Assembly: GCA_963832725.1 (NCBI GenBank)
Contig: CAWHVG010000003.1
Location: 1,798,001 to 1,862,000 of the forward strand
DNA length: 64,000 nt
DNA from: JAEZBP01 sp963832725
GTDB taxonomy: Bacteria; Myxococcota_A; Polyangia; Polyangiales; Sandaracinaceae
Direction of reading: 5' to 3'
Under the pieces are notes generated by a model. That model was not told where the DNA came from and ran no database searches. It worked only from the letters and a program-made list of their open reading frames with translations. The translations under genes were made by a program, and so were the position numbers. Position 1 is the stretch's first letter. Each line of letters starts with the position of its first letter. Shown piece by piece: positions 26,856-35,920 of the stretch.

Positions 26856-27461
26856 TCACACGCGGCGCGGCGATGTGGGCTGGGGCGTCCCCGCGTCGCG
26901 CACCGGGACCAGCTGCAATCGGCCGGCGGGCGTGCTCAGCACCGGCGCGTACGATGCGTAGGTCGGCGCCTGCATGAAGGGCGTGCGCTGGGCGAAGCGG
27001 CGATCGCCCTGTTCGAGCTTCCAGCTCACGCGAAAGCCGTAGAGACGGTTCGGATCGATCTTCGACGAGACGGCGAAATAGGCGTGCACGCGCGACTCGT
27101 CGCCGGGTACGACGACGCTCGAGCCGTCGACTCGCACCGGCGTCAGATTCCGCAGGCGGATATGCTCGACGTTGGCGCCGAGCCGCAGGTCCGAGAGCAG
27201 CATCGTCTGCTGACCGACGTTCTGGAGATCGAAGACCACGTCGATGATCGTCGCCGGCTCTCCGTCCACGTCGCCGTGGTAGGCGCCCGTCGACCACACC
27301 CGCACCTCGCCGGTGTTGCCCAGCGGGCCCCAGAGGTCGTACTCGGCCGCGGCGAGCCCTTGGGGCGAGATCCCCGTGGCGTGGCCGGTCGCGTCGAAGA
27401 GCTGCGACCCACCACAGCCGAACAGGAGCACTCCGAGCCCGACGCCGATGTACCTCTTCAT
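26856..27461 (-). CDS. Lipoprotein of unknown function
   Basis: 201 residues. MKRYIGVGLGVLLFGCGG is a lipoprotein signal with lipobox LFGC. The ATG at 27461 has GGGAGGT five bases upstream. The body is strand-rich (VRVWSTGAYHGDVDGEPATI, VVFDLQNVGQQTMLLSDLRL) and resembles immunoglobulin-like extracellular domains with a conserved-looking DLQN turn. No family assigned. Probably anchored in the envelope. Confidence 0.75.
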   Translation of the reverse strand: MKRYIGVGLGVLLFGCGGSQLFDATGHATGISPQGLAAAEYDLWGPLGNTGEVRVWSTGAYHGDVDGEPATIIDVVFDLQNVGQQTMLLSDLRLGANVEHIRLRNLTPVRVDGSSVVVPGDESRVHAYFAVSSKIDPNRLYGFRVSWKLEQGDRRFAQRTPFMQAPTYASYAPVLSTPAGRLQLVPVRDAGTPQPTSPRRV

Positions 27462-27572
27462 CACGCACCTCCCAGCCGCCCGCCGAGCGATTCGAATCGC
27501 CCTCGACAGACCGCTACGCGGAGAAACGTTGCAGCCGCCGTTCCACCGGCTCGGCGCTCGATTCAAGACCGC

Positions 27573-27713
27573 GGACCGAGCACCGGCGAACGCACCGGGT
27601 CCGAATTCCGTCCGGCAGAGAGGAGGAAATGCCCAAGCATTTCGACGAACGGCCGGGCGAAAGGCGGGCCCATTCCGTCGACGGGGCGACGGGAGCGGCG
27701 CAGAATCGAGCTC
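27573..27713. repeat. Dispersed intergenic repeat, copy B
   Basis: Related along its length to 11191-11322. It contains a hairpin AAATGC-CCAA-GCATTT (27627-27642); the partial copy C at 50884-50899 has CGATGC-CGAA-GCATCG in the equivalent place, so the outer stem pairs differ but stay complementary. It lies 112 bp upstream of the lipoprotein start (27461) and 8 bp from the end of the radical SAM gene. Confidence 0.6.
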
Positions 27714-27720
27714 GTCGGGC

Positions 27721-29535
27721 TCAGCGCCGCGCGTAGCGCAGGAGCCACAGGGTGCTCGTGCCCACCCCGGCGTCCCGCCGCTCGACGCACGCGAGCGACG
27801 TCTCCGCCTCGATCACCCGCGCCGCATCGGCCGCCGTGTCGTTTCGGAAGTGCTCGAACGCCGCGCGTGACGTTTCGGCGCGGCGCGTCTTCTGCCGCGT
27901 GCGGGCCAGCGCGAACGCCACGTCGTCGACCACCACGAGACTACCGCCCGGCCTCAGCGCGCGCTCGATGGCGCGCACCACCGCCGCCGGCTCGGCCAGG
28001 TGGTTCCAGCTCCGCAGCACCAGCGCGTGATCGAGCTCGGTCTCCTTCGCCTCCGCCGCCCACGCCTCGGCCGTGCCCACCCAGGCCCGAGCGCTCGGCC
28101 AGCGCCCGCGGATCCGCTCGATGGCAGCCGGCTCCGGGTCGAGCGCGCGATAGCGGATCGCGCCCTCCTCGATGCGCGCGCCAATCACGTCCGCGTAGCG
28201 GCCCTCCCCCACCCCGAGGTCGAGGACTTCGCCGCTCAGCGCCGCGACCAAGGCGCGAACGCGCGCGTCGTCGCGGGTGAAGGGATCGTCGTCGAGCCGC
28301 GGCTCGAACATCCCGGCGCAGCGCTCGCGCTCGGGACAGCCCTCGCAGATCGCGCTCCGCACGAGCGGCCGGAGATCGGCGCCGAAGTCGTCGGGCGCGT
28401 CCTTGTCCGAGACGTCGAGGTAGACCTGTCCCAGCTCGTGCTTCACGGCCGCGATCTCGACGTCCGAGAAGTCGCGCGTGTCGGCGCGGAAGCGCGCGAT
28501 GCGAGGCCCGTGCTTCACGAAGAGATGACGCGCGCGATCCCAGGGCGTCACTCCATCGGCGAGGATGGGGCAGCTCCCGTTCGCGCTCGTCGTGACCAGC
28601 GCCTCGAACGCGTAGTTGAACGAGTTGCTGCGCGGCCTCGCCCGCACCGGCGAGAGCTCCTCGTCGCCGTACTCCTCGTGGTAACCGCGGTAGAGGCCCG
28701 GACAGGCGCCGCTCAGGCTGCAGCCGCGGCAGCGCTCGGGCTGGATCTTGTTGAGGTCGTCGACGGGGTAGAAGTCGTTCTCACCGACCTCGATCATGGT
28801 GCGGAAGCGGTGGGTCTTCAGGTCGCCGTAGCTGTCCTCGAGGCCGGGAACGAGGCAGAGCGGGATGGCGCCGTGACGGAAGCGCGGGCCCGTCTCGCCG
28901 GCCCGCTCGCGGCCGTAGGCGATGGCGTCTCGCACGCGCTCGGCGACCGTCGAGATGCGCGGCATCAGGTGCGTGAAGAGCGCGGCCCCTCCCCCCTTGG
29001 GCTCGACCATCGAGAACGTGAGCGTGACGTCCGGGTACGGCAGGATCGCGTCGACCACTCCGCGCAGGTGCTCGACGTTGTGCTTGGTGATCACGCAGTT
29101 GACGGTGAAGTCGAGCCCGCGGCCGCTCAGGACCTCGACGGCGCCGTAGGTCTGCTCGAACGCGTCCGAGCGGACCATCAGGTCGTGCACCTTGGCCGTG
29201 CCGCCGTGGAGCGAGAGGTAGACGTAGCGGAGGCGGCGCTCCATCAGCGAGTCGACGAACGCCGGGTAGCTGAGCATGCGGCCGTTCGTCACGAGGCCGA
29301 AGTCCATGTCGAGCCGCGCGACGTGCGCCGCCCAGGCCATCAGCTCGGGGCGGATGGTCGGCTCGCCGCCCGAGAGCACCACCATCTCGTGGCCGAGCGC
29401 CTTGGCCCGCTCGATCTTGGCGTGCACTTCGGCCGCCTCGGCGTCGATGTGGCGGACGTCGAGGGTGTGGCAGAACGAGCAGTGGTCGTTGCACCCGTAG
29501 CCGACCTTGATGAGCGCCTTCATCCGCGCCCCCAT
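27721..29535 (-). CDS. Radical SAM enzyme fused to a class I methyltransferase
   Basis: About 604 residues from the ATG at 29535 (GGAGGGG eight bases upstream). The N-terminal radical SAM core has CNDHCSFCH (CxxxCxxC), LSGGEPTIRPEL and VTNGRML. Mid-protein cysteines CRGCSLSGACPG and CEGCPERERCAG look like auxiliary cluster ligands. The C-terminal domain has VLDLGVGEGRYADV and YRALDPEP, motifs I and II of a SAM-dependent methyltransferase. A single protein with both activities suggests radical modification followed by methylation of one substrate. Substrate unknown, and no peptide precursor is seen next to it. Confidence 0.85.
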   Translation of the reverse strand: MGARMKALIKVGYGCNDHCSFCHTLDVRHIDAEAAEVHAKIERAKALGHEMVVLSGGEPTIRPELMAWAAHVARLDMDFGLVTNGRMLSYPAFVDSLMERRLRYVYLSLHGGTAKVHDLMVRSDAFEQTYGAVEVLSGRGLDFTVNCVITKHNVEHLRGVVDAILPYPDVTLTFSMVEPKGGGAALFTHLMPRISTVAERVRDAIAYGRERAGETGPRFRHGAIPLCLVPGLEDSYGDLKTHRFRTMIEVGENDFYPVDDLNKIQPERCRGCSLSGACPGLYRGYHEEYGDEELSPVRARPRSNSFNYAFEALVTTSANGSCPILADGVTPWDRARHLFVKHGPRIARFRADTRDFSDVEIAAVKHELGQVYLDVSDKDAPDDFGADLRPLVRSAICEGCPERERCAGMFEPRLDDDPFTRDDARVRALVAALSGEVLDLGVGEGRYADVIGARIEEGAIRYRALDPEPAAIERIRGRWPSARAWVGTAEAWAAEAKETELDHALVLRSWNHLAEPAAVVRAIERALRPGGSLVVVDDVAFALARTRQKTRRAETSRAAFEHFRNDTAADAARVIEAETSLACVERRDAGVGTSTLWLLRYARR

Positions 29536-29601
29536 GGTAGCAGCCCCTCCGGACATCGGCTCCGATGGATTCGCGGGCTGGCGTGGCCAATCGCGCGGCG
29601 C

Positions 29602-31182
29602 TCAGCCGCCCTGCGCCAGCGCGGCGCGGAGCTCCTCCAGGCGGCGGCGTTCCTGCGCGTCGAGCCCCTCGACCCCCAGCGCCGAGCCCACCGTCCCGAG
29701 CGCGTCGCGCCCGTAGACGTCGGTCAACAGCCGCGTCGCCCCGCTCGCGCCGGACTCGGCGACCATGCGCACGAGATCCACGACCATGCGCGGATCGTCG
29801 CGCGCGCTCGCGTCGGCCTCCACCGCCCGTTGGTACGCGCCGATGGCCATCGCCCGCATGTTCCGCTCCGTGTAGACGTGGCCGAGCAGGAGCTGCGCGT
29901 ACGCGTCGCTCGAATGGTCGCTGGCGTAGCGGCGCAGCGCGCGGAGCGAGGTCCCGTCGACCTCCTGCCGAGCCACTACCATCGCGCGCACGGCGGCCAC
30001 CTCCGGCGCCAGCGTCCCGGCGCGCTGCCATGGGTCTGGCGTGCTCGAAGCGGTCGGCGCGGCCGGAGGCGGCGGCGGCGCAATCGACGCTTCGGGCGGC
30101 GGCGTCTCCGGTGCGTCCGGCCAGAGCGCCCACACGATGGCGCCCGCGGCCGCAATGATGCCGAACAGCCCGAGCGCCGCGAGCGCCAGCGCCGGCACCA
30201 CCCACCGCCCTGCCCGCGCCGGTGGACGCGCCTCTTCCTTCGGCTTCGGCGAAAGGGACGGCTCCGGGATCGCGTCGAGGGCCTCCAGAAACGCCGCCGC
30301 ATCGGCGAAGCGCGCCTCGCGCCGCATCGCCAGCGCCCGATCGAGGAACGCGTCCAGCGCCGGCGAGACGTCGAAGTCGGGCATCACGGAAGTCAGCCGC
30401 GGCGGATCTTCGACTACCTTGGCCTTCAGCACGTGGCGGATCTCCCCCTCGAAGGGGCGGCGGCCCGAGAGCATCTCGTAGAGAATCACCGCCACCGCGT
30501 AGAGGTCCACCCGCGCGTCGACGGTCCCGCCGGAGAGCTGCTCGGGCGCCATGTAGCGCGGTGTACCGAAGACCGTGCCCACCTGGGTCAGCGGATCCTG
30601 GTCACGCGCTTCCCCGCCCACGAACTTCGCGAACCCGAAGTCGAGCAGGCGGACGTGGTCGGGCGTGTCGGGCAGCTCCTGGAGGAAGACGTTGTCCGGC
30701 TTCAGATCGCGATGCAGCAGGCCCTCGCCGTGCGCATAGGCCAGCCCGCGCAGCACCTGACGCACGATGTGGAACGCCCGCGCGGGCGGCAGCGTCTCCT
30801 CCGCGTCGAGCAGATCGCCGAGCGTCTGCCCGCGCAAGAGCTCCATCACGAGGTAGGCGCGGCCGTCCTCCACCCCGTAGTCCACCAGCGACACGATGTT
30901 CGGGTGCGAGAGCGCGGCCAGCACCTTCGCTTCGCGCTCGAAGCGCGCCCGCAGCTCCGCCCGCCCGTGCCCGGCGTCCTGGAGGATCTTCACGGCCACC
31001 GACCGGGAGAGCTCGCGGTCCTCCGCCCGGTAGACGACCGCGATGCCGCCCGCGCCCAGCTCGTCGACGAGCTCGAAGCGCCCGCCGACCACGCGGCCCA
31101 CCCAGGCATCGGCGCCGTCGCTCACGCCCGCGGGTTCCCCGTCCATCTCCCGAGGAGACCACCTGCGAGCGCGAGCGTCCAT
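29602..31182 (-). CDS. Transmembrane Ser/Thr protein kinase with helical (TPR-like) outer tail
   Basis: 526 residues. Kinase domain about 30-300: GAGGIAVVYRAED, VAVKIL, LLHRDLKPDNVF, LLDFGFAK, FGTPRYMAPEQ. A Pro-rich linker leads to a transmembrane helix (VPALALAALGLFGIIAAAGA), then Pro/Ala linker and a helical region (YAQLLLGHVYTERNMRAMAI) resembling TPR repeats. The start is uncertain: ATG 31182 or 31146 are in frame and neither has a strong ribosome-binding site. The gene follows a thioesterase by 24 bp. Likely an envelope-sensing kinase. Confidence 0.93.
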   Translation of the reverse strand: MDARARRWSPREMDGEPAGVSDGADAWVGRVVGGRFELVDELGAGGIAVVYRAEDRELSRSVAVKILQDAGHGRAELRARFEREAKVLAALSHPNIVSLVDYGVEDGRAYLVMELLRGQTLGDLLDAEETLPPARAFHIVRQVLRGLAYAHGEGLLHRDLKPDNVFLQELPDTPDHVRLLDFGFAKFVGGEARDQDPLTQVGTVFGTPRYMAPEQLSGGTVDARVDLYAVAVILYEMLSGRRPFEGEIRHVLKAKVVEDPPRLTSVMPDFDVSPALDAFLDRALAMRREARFADAAAFLEALDAIPEPSLSPKPKEEARPPARAGRWVVPALALAALGLFGIIAAAGAIVWALWPDAPETPPPEASIAPPPPPAAPTASSTPDPWQRAGTLAPEVAAVRAMVVARQEVDGTSLRALRRYASDHSSDAYAQLLLGHVYTERNMRAMAIGAYQRAVEADASARDDPRMVVDLVRMVAESGASGATRLLTDVYGRDALGTVGSALGVEGLDAQERRRLEELRAALAQGG

Positions 31183-31206
31183 CGGGGATCGACCGGAGGC
31201 ATGGCG

Positions 31207-31614
31207 TCAGGGCTCGAGGTGTCGCTCGAAGAGGGCTCGATACTTCGCCGGGATGGGGCACCCCTCGTAGGTGTCCATGCTCATGCAGGCGACGACGATC
31301 CGCCCCTGGCAGGCCGGCACCCCGTCGCGGGCGCCGCGGTACTCGAACGTGGCGCTCTTGGTGCCGATGCGGGTCACGCGCACCTCCACCTCGAGCACGT
31401 CTCCGAAGCGCACGGGCTTCTCGAAGTCGGCCTCCGCGTGCACCGCCGGCCAGCCCACCCGATCCACCTCGAGGCAGTCGCGATAGCGGTACCCCTGCTC
31501 GTTGAAGAAGTCCTCGAACGCGCAGTGGAAGAAGTGGAAGAAGCGGGGGAAGTACACGATCTGCGCGTGGTCTTCGTCCCCGAAGCGGATCGGAATCCGA
31601 GTCACGAACGCCAT
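31207..31614 (-). CDS. Acyl-CoA thioesterase, 4HBT hotdog family
   Basis: 135 residues from ATG 31614. MAFVTRIPIRFGDEDHAQIV and YFPRFFHFFHCAFEDFF form the start and long helix of a hotdog fold. The Asp in the FGDEDHA segment occupies the catalytic position of 4-hydroxybenzoyl-CoA-type thioesterases. GRIVVACMSMDTYEGCPIP completes the sheet. It hydrolyses a cytosolic acyl-CoA of unknown nature and probably shares a transcript with the kinase downstream. Confidence 0.85.
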   Translation of the reverse strand: MAFVTRIPIRFGDEDHAQIVYFPRFFHFFHCAFEDFFNEQGYRYRDCLEVDRVGWPAVHAEADFEKPVRFGDVLEVEVRVTRIGTKSATFEYRGARDGVPACQGRIVVACMSMDTYEGCPIPAKYRALFERHLEP

Positions 31615-31705
31615 GGCCGGCGAGTATGGGAGCGGCGCCTCGATCGTCCAAGCGATCCGCGACACGGGCGCCGGCGCGGTTGCTCGCGGCGCTCAATCCC
31701 ACGGC

Positions 31706-32230
31706 TCAGCCGGCGTAGAGCGCGCGCGCCTTCGCCGGAATCTGCGGGAGGCGCCGGAACCCGGGGACATCCTTCGCGATGGCGCGCTCGAACGACGCCA
31801 CGTCCGCGTAGGTCGTCAGCGGGAGCCCGCCGGCCAGCATCGCCATCACGTTGATCGCCATCCCGACGAGCTTCGACTTCATCAACAGATGCGCCCGCAG
31901 CCGCTCGCGATTCGCCGCCGCCCAGTCCGTCCACTGCTTGCGCGAGGAGTTCTCGATGCGCTTGCGCTCCATCAGGTTCAGGTAGAGGACGAGCAATCCG
32001 TGCGCGCGGAGCTCGCGCTCGAACTCCTGCATCGGGCCATCGTCGATGGGCGCCTGGAAGTCCCCCGCCGCCGTCATCAGGACCACGCCGGGCCCGAGCC
32101 GCTGCACGGTGCCGTAGCCCGCCATCGCGCCGGTGAAGAGGACGGTGCCGTCTGCGAAGGTCTCGCGTCGCAAGGTGGCGCAATCGTAGGCGGCGATCGG
32201 GCCGGCGCCAACGGGAAAACGCGCCCCCAT
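31706..32230 (-). CDS. Conserved-looking cytosolic protein, function unknown
   Basis: 174 residues. The start is placed at ATG 32230 because GGGAGGGGAAGAG immediately precedes it; the frame is open further upstream. A strand-rich N-terminal half (GTVLFTGAMAGYGTVQRLG) is followed by a helical part (WTDWAAANRERLRAHLLMKS). No motif recognised and no signal peptide. Confidence 0.6.
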   Translation of the reverse strand: MGARFPVGAGPIAAYDCATLRRETFADGTVLFTGAMAGYGTVQRLGPGVVLMTAAGDFQAPIDDGPMQEFERELRAHGLLVLYLNLMERKRIENSSRKQWTDWAAANRERLRAHLLMKSKLVGMAINVMAMLAGGLPLTTYADVASFERAIAKDVPGFRRLPQIPAKARALYAG

Positions 32231-32346
32231 CTCTTCCCCTCCCGGCACGGCGCGCTCGTCGTATCCCAGCGAGCGCGGCACGCGCGCCGACGGGGGATCC
32301 GAACGTTCGTCCTCCGCCGGTCGCGCGTCCAAAACAGAGAGCGGAA

Positions 32347-33120
32347 TCAGCGAGATGCGCGTTGCACCTCCGCTCGCTGTGGCAGGACCAGGATGCAACC
32401 GGCGATGAACACGGCGAGCACCGCGGTCGCCGTGTAGCGGCTCAGCGCGAGTCCGCCATGATCAATCGGCTTGTCGAGGAAGTCCCCGACGGTCGCCCCG
32501 AGCGGGCGCGTGAGGATGAACGCGGCCCAGAAGAGCCACGAGCGCGGCACCTTGGTCCAGAGGTAGAGCCCGGTGACCACCAAGAGCCCGATCCCGAACA
32601 CCACCGCGCCCCCGCCGTAGCCGAGCCCGACGCCGGTCTCCGGATCCGCAATCCAGTCGCCGAGCGCCGTGCCGAGCGTCTGCGAGAACATGACCGTGAC
32701 CCAGTAGAAGGTCTCGGCCTTCCTGGACGTGATGCCGTCGACGGCGACCGAGCCCATCGACCACCTCCACAGCCCCAGCGAGAGCGCCAAGAGGACGAAC
32801 AGGATGGTCGAGCCGCCGAGGTAGCCAATCCCCAACGAGCGATCGAGGAGGTCGGCGAGGGTGGTGCCGGCGGTCGTCGTGGCGACGATCACCCCCCAGA
32901 ACAGGTAGGGGTGAAAGCGCTTCGCCCTCACCTGCGCCACCACGGACACCAAGAACACACTCGCGAAGATGAGCGTGCCGACGAGGTACCCGAGGTTCAT
33001 CGACATCGTCACCGCGTCGCCGCCGGTCTCACCGAGCGTCGTCGCGGCGATCTTGATGACCCAAAAGCCCAAGGTGACCGCGGGCACCTTCCCGAGCAGC
33101 TCGCGTTCCGTGGTGCTCAT
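32347..33120 (-). CDS. Polytopic membrane protein, COG4705-like
   Basis: 257 residues with about eight hydrophobic helices. It contains an internal repeat of the type KIAATTLGETGGDAVTMSM, with GTTLADLLDRSL, GTALGDWIADPE and GATVGDFLDKP later. The recurring T(L/A)(G/A)(E/D)xxxD pattern at helix starts is typical of the uncharacterised COG4705 membrane-anchored family. Acidic residues at helix ends could bind cations, but transport is unproven. Confidence 0.75.
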   Translation of the reverse strand: MSTTERELLGKVPAVTLGFWVIKIAATTLGETGGDAVTMSMNLGYLVGTLIFASVFLVSVVAQVRAKRFHPYLFWGVIVATTTAGTTLADLLDRSLGIGYLGGSTILFVLLALSLGLWRWSMGSVAVDGITSRKAETFYWVTVMFSQTLGTALGDWIADPETGVGLGYGGGAVVFGIGLLVVTGLYLWTKVPRSWLFWAAFILTRPLGATVGDFLDKPIDHGGLALSRYTATAVLAVFIAGCILVLPQRAEVQRASR

Positions 33121-33315
33121 GTTCGTCCTCCTCCCCCGGCCGTGCGACCGTGGGGCTGATCTGGACCCTAGCCATGACCCCCTAATGGCAGCTGAACGGT
33201 CGAGGACGCGAGCCACGGACGGCGCGCGCGGTCCGCTCGGGACGCGTCGACGTCGCGCGAAGCGGAGCTCCCGCACGAGTCGCGCCTCGGTCCCCGACCG
33301 GACCGCGTGCCCGCT

Positions 33316-33708
33316 TCACGCCACGTCGCGGTCGCCCTCCGGATTGGGCCCGTCCGGCTCGGTCCGACGCTTCCGTCCGTCCAGGAGCACGACCTCGGTG
33401 GCGTGGATCTCGGTCCGGTAGCGGCGGCGACCGTCCGAGCCGTCCCAGCTCGCGTTCACGATGCGCCCCTCCACCGCCACGCGCCGGCCCCGCGTCACGA
33501 TCTGCGTCAACGCCTCGGCCCGCGGGCCCCACACGACCACGTCGTGCCAGGCGCGGCGCTCCCGCTCCGCGCCGTCGGCGTCGCGATAGCCCTCGGTCGT
33601 CTTCACCCGCAGGGTGAGCCGAGCCCGCTTCCCTTGTCCGAAGTAGAGCCGCGGCAGCTCGTCGATGGTTCCGATCAGAATCGCCTTGTTCAGTCCTTGA
33701 TGCGGCAT
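33316..33708 (-). CDS. ssb: Single-stranded DNA-binding protein (OB fold)
   Basis: 130 residues. The ATG at 33708 has GGAGG six bases upstream. MPHQGLNKAILIGTIDELPR, LTLRVKTTEGYRDADGAERE, WHDVVVWGPRAEAL and VAVEGRIVNASWDGSDGRRR follow the SSB order, ending in EIHATEVVLLD. The usual acidic C-terminal DDDIPF tip is missing; the tail is short and charged. It is therefore probably an accessory SSB paralogue rather than the replicative one. Confidence 0.85.
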   Translation of the reverse strand: MPHQGLNKAILIGTIDELPRLYFGQGKRARLTLRVKTTEGYRDADGAERERRAWHDVVVWGPRAEALTQIVTRGRRVAVEGRIVNASWDGSDGRRRYRTEIHATEVVLLDGRKRRTEPDGPNPEGDRDVA

Positions 33709-33828
33709 GGAAAACCTCCTCGCCGCGGACCTGCCGCACGGCGCGCGCCACCTCGGGCGCACGTAATTTCGAGCACTTACACGATCGAATCGGCGGAGCC
33801 GACCGCCGATCGGCGAAAGCGCCGCCGA

Positions 33829-34345
33829 TCAGCGGAGCGCGGCGGCCGCGAAGCGCACGCCCAGCTCGCTCGCGATCTCGTCCAGCTCGCGGCGATCCAC
33901 ATCGTCGAAGGCTGCCGGCGCGTTGGAGTCGACGTCGAGGACGGCGAGCAGCGTGCCGTCGGGGGTGATCACGGGCACGACGATCTCGGAGCGTGTTGTC
34001 GTGAGCGCAGGCGATGTGCCCCGGGAAGGCGTCCACGTCGGGCACACGTTGGGTCGCGCGCGTCCGGGCCGCCGCGCCGCAGACGCCCCGGTCGAAGTAA
34101 GGGATGCGCAGGCATCCGTGGCCGCCCTGGTAGGGACCGATGACGAGCATGTGCGCGTCGGCGACGCGGTAGAAGCCGGTCCAGTCGAAATAGGCGAAGG
34201 CGTGGTGCAGCTCGGAGGCCACGGTCGCCATGGCGGCGACCCAGTCCTGCTCGCCGTCGAGGAGCGAATCGATCGCGTCGCGCACCGCCGCGTAGGCGAG
34301 CTCGCGCTGCTCGGGCGTGGCCGGAAGCTTCAGCGGTCCATCCAT
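33829..34345 (-). CDS. Free methionine-(R)-sulfoxide reductase, GAF type (apparent frameshift near 34008)
   Basis: About 171 residues from ATG 34345. FDWTGFYRVADAHMLVIGPY, GCLRIPYFDRGVCGAAA and VPDVDAFPGHIACAH are the family signatures, with catalytic-type cysteines in CLRI, GVCG and IACA. One surplus base shifts the frame just after GHIACAHDN. It continues SEIVVPVITPDGTLLAVLDV and ends DELDEIASELG. The enzyme reduces free Met-R-sulfoxide in the cytosol with thioredoxin. Confidence 0.85.
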
Positions 34346-34425
34346 CGTGCACGATGGTGACCACCGAGAGCCCCCGCGCGCAAGCGATGTCGGGGACGAC
34401 GATTCGCCGCGCTCGCGCGCTCCGC

Positions 34426-35871
34426 TCAGAAGGAGGGATCGTCCCAGGTGAGCAGGTAGCCCGAGTCGCGCCCTGCCGGATGGAGCGCCGTCACGTCGCA
34501 GCTCGCGGTCTCGCCCGTGGCCGGATCGACGTGCGTCGTGACGTCCGCCACCCGCCACATCGCGCCCACGGTCATGAATCCGTCGCGCCGGGAGAAACGG
34601 TAGACGCGGTCCGGGGCCTGGCCGTAGGTCGCCACCCGCTGACCACCGCAGTAGACGTTGACGACGGGGTGGGCCACGGTGCCCGAGAAGTTCTGGACCA
34701 TGATCCGGAACGTCTCCCCGTCGCGCGGGTCGTCGACGTTGATGTTCTCCGGCAGGCCGATGGCGCCGGGGCTGAGGTTGTTGTCGATGTCGAGCCTCGG
34801 GTTGGCGCACGAGCCGCGCGGCCGCCACTGATCGCCGTTCTGGCCGTTGACGCAGCGCGAGAGGGGCGTATCCGCGTAGCCCCAGTCGGCGCGCGGCACC
34901 GGCACCGGCACCGAACTGCCGACGCCGCCATCCAGCGTTCCACGGATCGTCGCCTCGCAGTTGTCCCAGCCGCAGGCAGCGAAGGGGTTCGGGTGGTTGG
35001 GGTCGGCGCCCGCCGGGTACCAGTCGCTCGAATCGTTCGGACGGTGCAGGAAGAGGTCGAGGTCCCGCGTCTCGCTCTCCGGGTAGCACATCTCCACGCG
35101 CAGCCCGGGCCCCGCCACGTTGACGACCCAGGAGCATTGCAGGGTCGATCCGTCCGGCACCGTCACGCGGAGCGTCACCCGGTAGTCTCCGCTCAGGCGC
35201 GGCGTGAGCGTGGCGTGATCGGTGCTCTGGCCGACCAGATCGTAGCTGACCAGGTTCGGCGCGAGGCCGTCGCAGGGACCGCCCTGCACCTGCCAGCTCC
35301 AGGCGGTCGCGGGGCCCATGTAGAAGTCCCGGCCGTTCAGCTCGTAGGGGGCGAAGGGTTGCCCCTCCGGCACCCGCGGATCGCCCGGGCTCGGGCAGTT
35401 GATGGGGCAGACGCGCGGCGCGTAGCAGCCTTCGCAGAGGTCGTCGCGACCGGTGCAGGCGTCCGGGTTGGGCAGGACCCCGCCCTGACAGTCACCCCAC
35501 GTGCTCGCGCCGGTGCAGACCTGCGAGCCGTCCTGACAGGCCCCCACGTTCCGGCGTCCCGGCGGGCCCGCGAAACAGCTCTGCACGGAGCCGGGCACGC
35601 ACGTGCAGGTGTCGTCGACCAGGCCGTTGCAGTCGTCGTCCGAGCCGTTGCCGCAAATCTCCGCGGGGCCGCAGTCGTCCTGGGCCGGCACGCATCCGGC
35701 GTCGACGTCCGCGTCGATCCCGGCGTCGGGTCCTCCGTCGAACGCGGCGTCGGCGGCCGCGTCCGTCCCGGCGTCCCGCACCTCCGAAGGCTTCACCGGA
35801 AGTTCGGTACGAGCGCCGCAGCCACCGAGAACGAGGGAGAAAAGGCAAGCGACTCGAATGGAAGCGCGCAT
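34426..35871 (-). CDS. Large Cys-rich lipoprotein with Asp/Ala/Gly linker
   Basis: 481 residues. MRASIRVACLFSLVLGGCG is a lipoprotein signal. A linker of DAG/DGG/DAD repeats follows, then a Cys-rich segment (CGNGSDDDCNGLVDDTC, like the calcium-binding MopE/DSL-type repeats in myxobacterial secreted proteins), then a beta domain (YRVTLRVTVPDGSTLQCSW, LDLFLHRPNDSSDWY). Probably a surface-exposed Ca-binding or adhesion protein. Confidence 0.8.
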   Translation of the reverse strand: MRASIRVACLFSLVLGGCGARTELPVKPSEVRDAGTDAAADAAFDGGPDAGIDADVDAGCVPAQDDCGPAEICGNGSDDDCNGLVDDTCTCVPGSVQSCFAGPPGRRNVGACQDGSQVCTGASTWGDCQGGVLPNPDACTGRDDLCEGCYAPRVCPINCPSPGDPRVPEGQPFAPYELNGRDFYMGPATAWSWQVQGGPCDGLAPNLVSYDLVGQSTDHATLTPRLSGDYRVTLRVTVPDGSTLQCSWVVNVAGPGLRVEMCYPESETRDLDLFLHRPNDSSDWYPAGADPNHPNPFAACGWDNCEATIRGTLDGGVGSSVPVPVPRADWGYADTPLSRCVNGQNGDQWRPRGSCANPRLDIDNNLSPGAIGLPENINVDDPRDGETFRIMVQNFSGTVAHPVVNVYCGGQRVATYGQAPDRVYRFSRRDGFMTVGAMWRVADVTTHVDPATGETASCDVTALHPAGRDSGYLLTWDDPSF

Positions 35872-35920
35872 CACGGTGGGGGAGCGTAGAGAGTGCGACC
35901 CCCACCGTTCAAGGTCGCGC

